32,926 nucleotides of DNA, taken from contig JAJCYD010000036.1 in assembly GCA_029263125.1 (NCBI GenBank), forward strand, positions 1-32,926. Direction: 5' to 3'. The position numbers and the translations under genes are program-made. The notes under the pieces are model-generated. The model was not told where the DNA came from. It saw only the letters and a program-made list of their open reading frames with translations, and did not search any database. Of the stretch, positions 15,788-22,633 are shown piece after piece (within the stretch, counting starts at the first letter, position 1; the number at the start of each line of letters is the position of its first letter). The DNA comes from Solirubrobacteraceae bacterium (GTDB lineage: Bacteria; Actinomycetota; Thermoleophilia; Solirubrobacterales; Solirubrobacteraceae).

Positions 15788-16979
15788 CGATGCCAACCTC
15801 GACCGCGCGACGAAGCCGTCGCAGGCCCTCGACGATCTCCGCCGGCGCGTGCGTCGTGAACGACAGGCGCAGCGTGCGCGGGTCGGGGTCGGTCGCATAG
15901 AACGGGGCTCCGGGCACGAAGGCGACATCGTGGCGCAAGGCCGTGCGCAGCAACGCGCCAGCATCCCAGCCCTCCGGCAGGCGCGCCCAGACGAACATGC
16001 CACCGTCGGGCCGGTTGAACGTCGATCCGCCCGCAAGCGCGTGGCCCAGGCCATCCAGCAGCGCGTCGCGACGGCGGCGGTACTCGGCGCAGATGACGTC
16101 GATGTGTGCGTCGAGGGTCCCCGTCTGCAGGCAGATACGTGCTGCGTGCTGGTCGACGGTCGACGTGTGCAGGTCCGCCGCCTGCTTGGCGACGGTCAGC
16201 GCGCCGAGCAGCGCCTCGGGCGCGCGCAGGAAGCCCTGCCGCATGCCGGGTGCGAGCACCTTCGACAGCGACGACACGGTGACGGTGCGGTCGCGTGCCT
16301 CGGCGTGGGCCGCGACCGGCTCCAGCGGCTGTCCGTCATAGCGCAGCTCGCCGTATGGGTCGTCTTCGACAATCCAGAGCCCATGCTCGGCGGCGATCTG
16401 CGCCAGACGCCGTCGCCGCGCCCGCGACAGCGTACGGCCGGTCGGGTTTTGAAATGTCGGGATGACGTAGAGGAACTTCGGCGCGTGCTCGGCGATCAGC
16501 GCCGGAAGGGCCTCGGGATCCAGACCGTCCTCGTCGCAGGGAGCGGCGACGAGCCGTGCCCCGGCGAAGGTGAAGGACTGCAGCGCCGCGAGGTAGGACG
16601 GGCTCTCGACGAGGACGGCGTCGCCGGGGTCCAACAGCACGCTGGCGACGAGCCCCAACGCCTGCTGCGAGCCGGTCGTGACGAGGATCTCGTCGGCGTG
16701 CGACGCCAGACCGCGTCCGGCCAAGCGCCGGGCGAGCAGCTCGCGCAGCTGCGGATCGCCCTCGGTGGTCGAGTACTGCAGCGCGCCCGCGACGGAGGTG
16801 GGGGAGAGCGCGGTGGCATAGGCCCCGGCGACCATCTCGGCGGGGAAGAGCTCGGGTGCCGGCAGCCCGCCGGCGAAGGAGATGACCTCGGCGCGCTGTG
16901 TGAGCTTGAGGATGTCGCGCACCGGCGATGACCGCACGTCGCCCAGGCGCTCCGACAGCGATGGCGGCTGCTCGGGCAC
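15780..16979 (-). CDS. PLP-dependent aminotransferase, class I/II (LysN/2-aminoadipate-type)
   Basis: The 399-residue protein is a fold-type I aminotransferase of the group that includes 2-aminoadipate transaminase and the MocR-type domains, without any N-terminal GntR domain. The PLP lysine is K240 in SSLSKVLAPGMRQGFL. TGSQQALGL (102-110) binds the PLP phosphate, FQNPTG (176-181) carries the asparagine that contacts the pyridoxal O3, and EDDPYGELRYDG contains the aspartate for the pyridine nitrogen. The N-terminal ISFAGGLPAPELFP is the substrate-specificity stretch of this group. The start is GTG at 16979. It heads a three-gene coupled operon (S4 protein, small membrane protein). The specific amino acid cannot be inferred. 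Confidence 0.94.
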   Translation of the reverse strand: MPEQPPSLSERLGDVRSSPVRDILKLTQRAEVISFAGGLPAPELFPAEMVAGAYATALSPTSVAGALQYSTTEGDPQLRELLARRLAGRGLASHADEILVTTGSQQALGLVASVLLDPGDAVLVESPSYLAALQSFTFAGARLVAAPCDEDGLDPEALPALIAEHAPKFLYVIPTFQNPTGRTLSRARRRRLAQIAAEHGLWIVEDDPYGELRYDGQPLEPVAAHAEARDRTVTVSSLSKVLAPGMRQGFLRAPEALLGALTVAKQAADLHTSTVDQHAARICLQTGTLDAHIDVICAEYRRRRDALLDGLGHALAGGSTFNRPDGGMFVWARLPEGWDAGALLRTALRHDVAFVPGAPFYATDPDPRTLRLSFTTHAPAEIVEGLRRLRRAVEVGIDG

Positions 16980-17070
16980 GCGCTACATGATCGCGCGCTG
17001 CTCAAGAGCGACCGTCGTTCATGGGATTTGCGGGCGGTTCTGCGATCGCTGCTGCTACCGTGTCGCCCAT

Positions 17071-17087
17071 GGGCAGCGCCGCTGCCC
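17071..17087 (+). promoter_or_regulatory. GC-rich hairpin in the DEAD-box helicase leader
   Basis: A perfect 7-bp stem with a 3-base loop, GGGCAGC-GCC-GCTGCCC, lies 111 bases upstream of the helicase ATG in the divergent region between the aminotransferase and the helicase. If transcription of the helicase starts upstream of it, it is in the 5' leader. Cold-shock helicase mRNAs often have structured leaders, but I cannot tell whether this one regulates. Confidence 0.3.
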
Positions 17088-17197
17088 GCGAGGTTCTTGT
17101 CTCTGAGTGCGCTTATGCGGTTCGGGTCGGCGAATCTCCCGAATCGTTTTGCATGGTCGCCGCGGATGCGTGCGGCCATAGCGAGGAGCAGCTCACT

Positions 17198-18442
17198 ATG
17201 TCTTCGAAGTCCTTCGCCGATCTCGGCGTATCCGCCGTGGTGGTCGATGCGCTCAGGGCGCGCAACATCACCGATCCGTTCGCGATCCAGAACCTCGTCA
17301 TCCCCGATGTCCTCGACGGCCACGACGTCCTGGCCAAGTCGCCCACCGGCTCGGGCAAGACGCTCGCGTTCGCCGTGCCGATCGTCGAGCGCCTGCAGGC
17401 CACCGACCGCCGCCCCGGCGCGCTGATCCTGGCGCCGACGCGCGAGCTCGCGCTGCAGATCGTCGACGACATGACCGAGCTGGCGCATGCTCGTGCGCTG
17501 TCGGTCGCCTGCGTGTACGGCGGCGCCGGCATCCAGCGCCAGATCCAGCAGGCGCGCAAGGCGCACATCCTCGTCGCGACGCCCGGCCGCCTGGAGGACA
17601 TCCTCCAGCGTCGCGCCGTCACGCTGGAGCACATCAAGCTGCTCGTCCTCGACGAGGCCGATCGGATGCTCGACATGGGCTTTCGCCCGGCTGTCGACCG
17701 CATCGTCGCGCGCACGCCGCGCACTCGCCAGACGCTGTTCTTCTCGGCGACGCTGGAGGGCGACGCCGGCACGATCGCCAAGGCCTACACGACCGACGCG
17801 CGCCGCCACGAGCACGTGCCGCCCGTCGATCACGACGCTCCGGAGACCGAGCACCGCTTCGTCAAGGTCCAGCACGAGGCGAAGGTCTCCCATCTCGTCC
17901 GCGAGCTGGGCGACCAGGAGCGCGGGCTGACGATCGTCTTCGTGCGCACCAAGCGCGGCGCCGACCGGCTCGTCAAGCGCCTGCGCGACCACAACGTGAC
18001 CGCGCTGGCGATGCACGGCGACAAGACGCAGTCCCAGCGCGAGAAGGCGCTGGCCCGCTTCGAGCGCGGCGAGGTCGACACGCTCGTGGCGACCGACGTC
18101 GCCGCCCGCGGCATCGACGTGCGCGACGTCACGCACGTCATCAACTACGACATGCCCGAAGATCGCGACGGCTACGTCCACCGCACCGGGCGCACCGGCC
18201 GCGCGGGACGCTCGGGTATCAGCGTCACGTTCGTGCTCGGCGACCAGGCCCGGGACATGAGCAAGATCGCGACGGACCTCGGGCTGCACAAGGAGTTCTC
18301 GCTGAGCGGCATGCCGACGTCAACCGGCGGTGGCGGTGGCGGTGGCGGTGGCCAGGGCCAGCGGCGCCGGCCCCCGCGCCCGGGCCAGCGGCCCGGACGT
18401 CGCGAGCGTGAGGCCTCGCGCTCAGGGCGCAGCGGCCGGTAG
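17198..18442 (+). CDS. DEAD-box ATP-dependent RNA helicase
   Basis: The 414-residue protein contains the complete set of motifs: Q31 of the Q motif, SPTGSGKT (48-55), PTRELA (80-85), TPGR (128-131), DEAD (152-155), SAT (183-185) and HRTGRTGR (328-335). It unwinds RNA duplexes using ATP and probably acts in ribosome assembly, cold adaptation or mRNA turnover. The C-terminus is a flexible tail with a long glycine run (encoded by a GGTGGC repeat around 18325-18352), then an arginine-rich tail (RRRPPRPGQRPGRREREASRSG) that likely binds RNA. I chose the ATG at 17198 because AGGAG lies before it and the helicase family starts 'SFADLGVSxxVVxAL'. An in-frame open stretch upstream (from 17021) has no family similarity. 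Confidence 0.96.
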   Translation: MSSKSFADLGVSAVVVDALRARNITDPFAIQNLVIPDVLDGHDVLAKSPTGSGKTLAFAVPIVERLQATDRRPGALILAPTRELALQIVDDMTELAHARALSVACVYGGAGIQRQIQQARKAHILVATPGRLEDILQRRAVTLEHIKLLVLDEADRMLDMGFRPAVDRIVARTPRTRQTLFFSATLEGDAGTIAKAYTTDARRHEHVPPVDHDAPETEHRFVKVQHEAKVSHLVRELGDQERGLTIVFVRTKRGADRLVKRLRDHNVTALAMHGDKTQSQREKALARFERGEVDTLVATDVAARGIDVRDVTHVINYDMPEDRDGYVHRTGRTGRAGRSGISVTFVLGDQARDMSKIATDLGLHKEFSLSGMPTSTGGGGGGGGGQGQRRRPPRPGQRPGRREREASRSGRSGR

Positions 18443-18491
18443 ACCCGGTTGGGCGCCGGCGCTCGCGCACTGACCGATAGCGTGCGAGCGC

Positions 18492-19283
18492 ATGGAGCCT
18501 GACGTCGCAGCGCTGTTTTCACCCGACGGCGAGGCGATGGTGTCCGCGCCGCACGCGCGCGGGCCGTGGGACAAGCGCATGATGCACGGCGGCGCGCCCT
18601 CGGCGCTGCTGGCCGGTGCGATCGAAGAGACCCAGCCGGGCGAAAACCTCGTCGTGACGCGCCTGACGATCGACTTTCTCAGCGGCGTGCCGCTCGGGCC
18701 GGTGCGCGTCGCGACGCGGCTCGCGCGGCCGGGACGGCGCCTTCAGGTCGTCGACGCGACACTCGATGCCGGCGAGCGGCCGGCCTGCCTCGCGCGGGCC
18801 GTGCGGGTGCGCCGGGCCGAGCTGCCGGGCGCCGACGCGCAGCCGCCCGGCGCTGCGCCGCTGCCCGCGCCCGAGCAGGGGGAGCCGATGACGCCGTTCG
18901 TGCAGGACGGTGAGCAGTACTTCCATCCCGTGGCGTGCGAGATCCGGCGCGTCACCGGCGAGTTCGGCTCCGGCGCGGTCGCGGCATGGATCCGCCTGCG
19001 CTGTGAGGTCGTCGCGGGGGAGGCGCCATCCCAGCTTCAGCGCGTCGCCGCGGCGGCGGACTTCGCCAACGGCCTGAGCTGGATCCTGTCGTTCGAGGAG
19101 TGGCTCTTCGTCAACACCGAGCTGACGATCCACCTCGCGCGCGAGGCGGTCGGCGAGTGGATCGGCCTCGACGCGCGCAGCTCGATCTCGGCCGCCGGCT
19201 TCGGTCTCTCGACGGCGACGTTGCACGACTTGCACGGGACGTTCGGCAGCTGCGCGCAGTCGCTGTTCGTCCAGCCGCGCTGA
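18492..19283 (+). CDS. Thioesterase-family protein (TesB-like acyl-CoA thioesterase)
   Basis: The 263-residue protein has the layout of TesB-type acyl-CoA thioesterases with two hot-dog domains. GPWDKRMMHGGAPSALLAGAIEE near residue 24 includes the HGG motif of the first fold. The second half ends VGEWIGLDARSSISAAGFGLSTATLHDLHGTFGSCAQSLFVQ, where D, S and the final Q are the usual catalytic residues of the TesB group. It would hydrolyse acyl-CoA thioesters in the cytoplasm; chain-length preference cannot be read. The 50 bases after the helicase stop leave room for its own start signals, but a shared transcript is possible. Confidence 0.88.
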   Translation: MEPDVAALFSPDGEAMVSAPHARGPWDKRMMHGGAPSALLAGAIEETQPGENLVVTRLTIDFLSGVPLGPVRVATRLARPGRRLQVVDATLDAGERPACLARAVRVRRAELPGADAQPPGAAPLPAPEQGEPMTPFVQDGEQYFHPVACEIRRVTGEFGSGAVAAWIRLRCEVVAGEAPSQLQRVAAAADFANGLSWILSFEEWLFVNTELTIHLAREAVGEWIGLDARSSISAAGFGLSTATLHDLHGTFGSCAQSLFVQPR

Positions 19284-19353
19284 GTCCGTGCCGCCGGCGC
19301 GTCGCTACGGTGGCCGCGAGAATCGGCTACCACCTGTGTCGGGAGGCGAGAAC

Positions 19354-19735
19354 ATGGACTACAAGCTCGAGGTCATCGGGATCCACGTGTCCGATGTCGA
19401 TGTCTCGCTGACGTTCTACACCGAGCAGGCCGGCTTCTGCCTCGATCACGACATGAGCCCGCGCGAGGGGATGCGCGTGGGCAGATGACACCCACCGGCT
19501 CGGCCTGCTCGGTGGTGATCGGTCAGGGCATGGCGCTCGGTGAGCCCGGATCGGCGATGGGCGCGCAGCTCGTCGTCGAGGACATCGACGCGGCGCGCGA
19601 GGAGCTGGCGGGCCGCGGTGTGGAGATCACCGGGTGCGGCAGCTCGGTCCCGAGGGCTCGACGGGCTCGCGCTTCGCCTTCTTCCACGACCCCGACGGAA
19701 GCGGTTGGGCGGTCCAGGAGATCAAGCGGTCATAA
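19354..19735 (+). pseudogene. VOC-family (glyoxalase-like) gene broken by two single-base deletions
   Basis: A good ribosome-binding site (GGGAGG) and ATG begin a VOC protein, MDYKLEVIGIHVSDVDVSLTFY, that is in frame until GMRVG near 19480. There the expected GTGGTGCAG reads GTGGGCAG, one base short. A second frame then gives [21 protein letters not shown] and [21 protein letters not shown]. Near 19630 another base is missing (GGGGTG to GGGTG), and the third frame continues [20 protein letters not shown] and ends WAVQEIKRS and a stop at 19735. The three pieces add up to one complete protein of about 125 aa. Either the gene died by two recent indels or these are sequencing errors; the second is in a G run, which raises that suspicion. 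Confidence 0.85.
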
Positions 19736-19782
19736 CCGCGCCGCCGTTCGGTCGGCCCGCTTGCGGTGGTGTGCTGGCTTGG

Positions 19783-19800
19783 ATGCCACAGGCGTGGCAT
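19783..19800 (+). promoter_or_regulatory. Inverted repeat upstream of mazE (candidate autoregulatory operator)
   Basis: A perfect 7-bp inverted repeat with a 4-base spacer, ATGCCAC-AGGC-GTGGCAT, lies 24 bases before the antitoxin GTG. It is followed directly by CATACT, which resembles a -10 box. Toxin-antitoxin operons are usually repressed by the antitoxin binding such palindromes, so this is a fitting operator position. Confidence 0.55.
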
Positions 19801-19824
19801 ACTCGGGGCACGTCACGCACGCGC

Positions 19825-20046
19825 GTGAGCACGACCGTTGACGGGCAGCTCCTGTCGCATGCGCGCGACCTGCGCGAAGGGGTGACGGACGCCGCGCTGC
19901 TCGACGAGGCGCTCGCGTGCCTGCTCAGCCGTCATCGTGCGGTCGAGATCGACGCGGCGTACTCGGCATACGACGCCCAGCCGATCTCCGAGCCCGACGA
20001 ATGGGGAGACCTCGCCTCGTTTTGCTCCGCTGCGGCGGCATCGTGA
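19825..20046 (+). CDS. mazE: MazE-like antitoxin
   Basis: The 73-residue protein starts at GTG and reads [43 protein letters not shown]. This pattern belongs to ribbon-helix-helix antitoxins found next to MazF/PemK toxins in actinobacteria. The acidic C-terminal half ([14 protein letters not shown]) is the toxin-binding tail. A longer reading from an ATG at 19783 is possible but would run through the inverted-repeat operator, so GTG 19825 is preferred. The stop overlaps the toxin start in GTGA, ensuring coupled synthesis. Confidence 0.85.
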   Translation: MSTTVDGQLLSHARDLREGVTDAALLDEALACLLSRHRAVEIDAAYSAYDAQPISEPDEWGDLASFCSAAAAS

Positions 20047-20372
20047 GCGCACTGCCAGCGCGCGGCGAGGTCTGGTGGTGTGAGCTACCCGACATCGGTC
20101 GTCGCCCGGTTGTCGTGCTCTCGCGGGACGCGGCCATCCCGCGACTGCGACGCGCGATCGTGGCGCCATGCACCACCACGGTGCGCGGGCTCCCCAGCGA
20201 GGTGCCGCTGGCGCCGGGCGCTGACCCGATCCCACGGCGGTCTGCGGTCAACCTCGATTCGGTCGAAAGCGTTTCTCTGGGTGTGCTGGTCGATCGGCTC
20301 GGCCGTCTCAGCGATGACCGGATGCTCGAGATCTACGCCGCCCTGGATGTGGCCGTGGCCTGCGGTAGCTGA
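20043..20372 (+). CDS. mazF: MazF/PemK-family mRNA-interferase toxin
   Basis: The 109-residue protein matches Maz[27 protein letters not shown] at the start (beta-barrel with the GRRPVxVxS nucleotide-binding strand), [16 protein letters not shown] in the middle and [24 protein letters not shown] with the conserved N-L-D-x-V/I pattern. It would cleave mRNA at specific short sequences and inhibit growth unless held by the antitoxin encoded just upstream. The start is GTG 20043, overlapping the antitoxin stop. The protein is intact. Confidence 0.93.
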   Translation: MSALPARGEVWWCELPDIGRRPVVVLSRDAAIPRLRRAIVAPCTTTVRGLPSEVPLAPGADPIPRRSAVNLDSVESVSLGVLVDRLGRLSDDRMLEIYAALDVAVACGS

Positions 20373-20579
20373 TCCGCTTTGCGGCCGGTCGGGCCCGCAG
20401 CACGCGGCCACCGACGTCCGCGCTATATCGCGTTCGTGACGCGGCATTGCTACGTCCCGCGTCAATACGACGACAGGCCGGCGGCCTCGTCCTCCAGTGG
20501 TACTCGCGGCCTCGCCGAGCTACCGCGTGACCCAAACCTGTCGCCGCGGTTCGAGCACCGCTTCCTGGTTCCCTCGCAA

Positions 20580-20663
20580 TGCGGATGAGAGGACTCGAAC
20601 CTCCACGGGGTTGCCCCCACAGCGACCTGAACGCTGCGTGTATACCAATTTCACCACATCCGC
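20580..20663 (-). tRNA. tRNA-Leu (anticodon CAG)
   Basis: Reading the minus strand, the acceptor stem GCGGATG/CATCCGC is perfect, with A as discriminator. The D region (TGGTGAAATTGGTA), an anticodon stem-loop CAGCG-TTCAGGT-CGCTG with anticodon CAG, a long variable arm typical of class II tRNAs (TGGGGGCAACCCCG) and the T arm GAGGTTCGAGTCCTC can all be placed. CCA is not encoded. The long variable arm fits leucine. Confidence 0.95.
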
Positions 20664-20802
20664 TCGCGCGCCCAACCTTAGCAAGGGCACCGTCCTGAAC
20701 CCTACGGACCGCGCCCGTTTCGCGTCTGCCCAGGCGGGAGGCGGCGGGCGTCCGCGCCGGGGCTCGAAGGGCCCTTTGGTACCGTGATCGCGTCCCAACC
20801 GC

Positions 20803-20875
20803 GCCGCTATCGTCCAGGGGACTAGGACGCCGCCCTCTCACGGCGGAAACCCGGGTTCGAATCCCGGTAGCGGTA
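20803..20875 (+). tRNA. tRNA-Glu (anticodon CTC)
   Basis: The acceptor stem GCCGCTA/TAGCGGT has one G-T pair at its first position, as is common in actinobacterial tRNA-Glu, and an A discriminator follows. The anticodon stem-loop CCGCC-CTCTCAC-GGCGG gives anticodon CTC. The T arm CCGGG-TTCGAAT-CCCGG is perfect. CCA is not encoded. The gene faces the tRNA-Leu gene in opposite orientation across about 140 bases. Confidence 0.95.
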
Positions 20876-20931
20876 CTCGAAGGCCCTGCAGGTCATGAGG
20901 CTTTCGCCGTTGAGGCTGGACGGCCCGGACG

Positions 20932-20956
20932 TTTTCACAGCAGCGGATGTGTAAAA
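20932..20956 (+). promoter_or_regulatory. Near-palindrome and possible -10 region before the SufR-like regulator
   Basis: TTTTCACA, an 8-base spacer, then TGTGTAAAA form an imperfect AT-rich inverted repeat (one base inserted in one arm) ending 7 bases before the ATG of the regulator gene. TAAAAT at 20952-20957 could be a -10 box in the right arm. An operator for autoregulation is plausible; the motif resembles the ACA...TGT type of sites used by Fe-S regulators. Confidence 0.4.
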
Positions 20957-20963
20957 TCGGGCC

Positions 20964-21668
20964 ATGGGCACGCCCAAGCCGTCCGGCGATGCGCTGGCAC
21001 AGCCGACGCGCCACCGGCTGTTCGAGCTGCTGGGTGAGCTGCGCCGGCCGGCCGGAACGGAGGATCTCGCTCAGCGCATGGGCCTGCATCCCAACGGCGT
21101 GCGGGTCCATCTCGAGCGTCTACGCGAGGCCGGGCTCGTCGAGCGCGAGCGCACGCGTCAGCCACGGGGGCGGCCGCGAGACATGTGGTCGGTCGCGCCG
21201 CACGCCCGGCCGGGCCCCGAGCCACAGCGGGCGTACGCCGATCTCGGACGCTGGCTGGCGCGCGCGATCTCTCCGACCGCGCGCAGCCTGCGCGACGTCG
21301 AGGCGACCGGTCGGGAGGTCGGCCGCGCGATGGCGGCCGGCGCAGAGGCGGGGACGGCCGAGGAGGCGATGCATGACGCGGTGGCGTCGATGGGCTTCGC
21401 GCCGACGCGCCGGGTCGAGTCCGCGGGCGTCCTGACCTACACGCTGTGCAACTGCCCCTACCGCGAGGCGGTGCGCGAAAACCAGCCCGTCGTCTGCACG
21501 CTGCACCGCGGCATCACCCGCGGGCTGCTGGACGCGATCGCGCCGGAGACGAAGCTGACCGGGTTCGTCGCGCGCGATCCCGTCGCGGCCGGCTGCCTGA
21601 TCGAGCTGAGCGGCGGCCTCGCCGAGCAGGTGGCCGACGCCCTGCCACCCACCGGCGCACCCGGTTGA
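20964..21668 (+). CDS. SufR-like helix-turn-helix regulator with cysteine cluster
   Basis: The 234-residue regulator has an ArsR/DeoR-like winged helix at residues 9-75 (ALAQPTRHRLFELLGEL, DLAQRMGLHPNGVRVHLERL, ERTRQPRGRPRDMWSV). The C-terminal half resembles SufR, the Fe-S-sensing repressor: it has C162, C164, C178 and C211, plus H181, in TLCNCPYREAV, PVVCTLHRGI and AAGCLIEL. Those are likely ligands of an Fe-S cluster or another metal. It is the first gene of a possible operon, followed by a hemerythrin and a CopD-like membrane protein. No suf genes are present nearby, so it is more likely an Fe-S or NO/O2-responsive regulator of its own operon than the suf repressor. Confidence 0.82.
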   Translation: MGTPKPSGDALAQPTRHRLFELLGELRRPAGTEDLAQRMGLHPNGVRVHLERLREAGLVERERTRQPRGRPRDMWSVAPHARPGPEPQRAYADLGRWLARAISPTARSLRDVEATGREVGRAMAAGAEAGTAEEAMHDAVASMGFAPTRRVESAGVLTYTLCNCPYREAVRENQPVVCTLHRGITRGLLDAIAPETKLTGFVARDPVAAGCLIELSGGLAEQVADALPPTGAPG

Positions 21669-21702
21669 CGGTGCTCCGGCGCGCCGGCCCGACGCCAGAG
21701 GC

Positions 21703-22152
21703 ATGAAGCGAGACCCGGCGCTCATCTCGCTCTCGCGCGACCATCACCAGGCGCTCGCGGTCGCGCTGGAGCTGCGCCGCGCGACCACCGCGACGGCGAG
21801 CCGGGCCCGGACGCGGACCCTGCGCTTCTGGGAGACGGCAGGGCGCGAGCACTTCCGGCTCGAGGAGGAGGTGCTGTTCGTGGCCTTCGCCGGTCACGGC
21901 GACCCCCATCACCCGCTGGTCGCTCGCGCCCTGTGCGACCACGTCGCGATCCGCCACCGGATCGACGAGCTCGCCCGCGACGCGGTGCCGGACCCCGATC
22001 GTCTGCGCGAGCTCGGCGTCATGCTCGCCGACCACGTTCGCCTGGAGGAGCGCGAGCTGTTCGTCCTGATCGAGCGGACGCTCCCCAGCGCGCAGCTGGA
22101 GGCCGTCGCCGCCGCCCTGCGGCATGCCGAGGCCGCGGTGAGCGATGGATGA
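21703..22152 (+). CDS. Hemerythrin-domain protein
   Basis: The 149-residue protein is a hemerythrin HHE-type four-helix bundle. Likely di-iron ligands are H14 or H15 (SLSRDHHQAL), H50 and E54 (REHFRLEEEVLF), H79 (DHVAIRHRID) and H116/E120 (ADHVRLEERELF), the pattern expected for the family. Such proteins bind oxygen or nitric oxide or repair Fe-S clusters, like YtfE (RIC). It lies 34 bases downstream of the SufR-like regulator and overlaps the next gene by 8 bases. An iron-based stress or gas-sensing role is likely, but the precise one is unknown. Confidence 0.93.
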   Translation: MKRDPALISLSRDHHQALAVALELRRATTATASRARTRTLRFWETAGREHFRLEEEVLFVAFAGHGDPHHPLVARALCDHVAIRHRIDELARDAVPDPDRLRELGVMLADHVRLEERELFVLIERTLPSAQLEAVAAALRHAEAAVSDG

Positions 22153-22528
22153 CATGTGGACCGCGGTACGGTGGCTGCACGTGCTCGCGATGGCGTTCTT
22201 CGTCGGCGGGCAGCTGCTGCTCGTCGTCGCCGTCGTACCCGTCGCCCGGCGGGCTCCCGATCGCGAGCTGCTGCGCGCGATCGCGCACCGCTTCGGCGTC
22301 GGGACGCTGGTCGCGATCGCCGTGCTGCTGGCGACCGGAAGCGCGATGGCGTTCCACGAGGATCTCTGGGCCAGCGGCAGGCTGCAGCTCAAGCTGATCC
22401 TGGTCGCGCTCGTCGCCGTGCTCGTGATCTGGCACATGCGCCGCCCGGCATGGCACGTCCTGGAGGTCGCGATCTTCGCGGGGTCGCTGGCCATCGTCTG
22501 GCTGGGCCTGACGCTCGTCCACGGCTGA
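22145..22528 (+). CDS. CopD-like four-TM membrane protein
   Basis: The 127-residue protein has four membrane helices, at about residues 5-28, 49-68, 78-96 and 104-124. Histidines in WLHVLAMAFFVGGQ, the loop H and IWHMRRPAWHV are placed as in CopD/YebZ-type and DUF2269 proteins, which can bind b-type haem or copper. It overlaps the hemerythrin gene by 8 bases, so the two are translated together. Haem binding would fit with an electron-transfer or gas-binding role beside hemerythrin, but this is inference. Confidence 0.75.
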   Translation: MDDMWTAVRWLHVLAMAFFVGGQLLLVVAVVPVARRAPDRELLRAIAHRFGVGTLVAIAVLLATGSAMAFHEDLWASGRLQLKLILVALVAVLVIWHMRRPAWHVLEVAIFAGSLAIVWLGLTLVHG

Positions 22529-22588
22529 TCGATCGACCCACGGACGGCGGTCGGGCCATGCCGCCTTGCTGGGAGGGCCGAGCGCTGA

Positions 22589-22617
22589 TAGTTTTCCCAC
22601 CACCAATGGGAAAACTA
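22589..22617 (+). promoter_or_regulatory. Perfect 11-bp inverted repeat before the double-SIS gene
   Basis: TAGTTTTCCCA and its exact reverse complement TGGGAAAACTA are separated by 7 bases (CCACCAA). The repeat ends 3 bases before the Shine-Dalgarno (GGAAGG, 22622-22627) and 16 bases before the GTG start. It is AT-rich in very GC-rich DNA and so stands out. It may be a repressor operator, or an RNA hairpin that would block or regulate translation. There is no T-run, so it is not a standard terminator. Confidence 0.75.
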
Positions 22618-22633
22618 CTCTGGAAGGCTTCGC

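Noticed and set aside
17021-17197. In-frame N-terminal extension of the DEAD-box helicase
   Set aside because: The extension shows no family similarity, and the ATG at 17198 has AGGAG before it and fits the normal helicase start.
16496-18289. Minus-strand open frame of about 600 codons opposite the helicase
   Set aside because: It is the mirror of the helicase codons (reads valine/aspartate/arginine repeats) and has no start context or family match.
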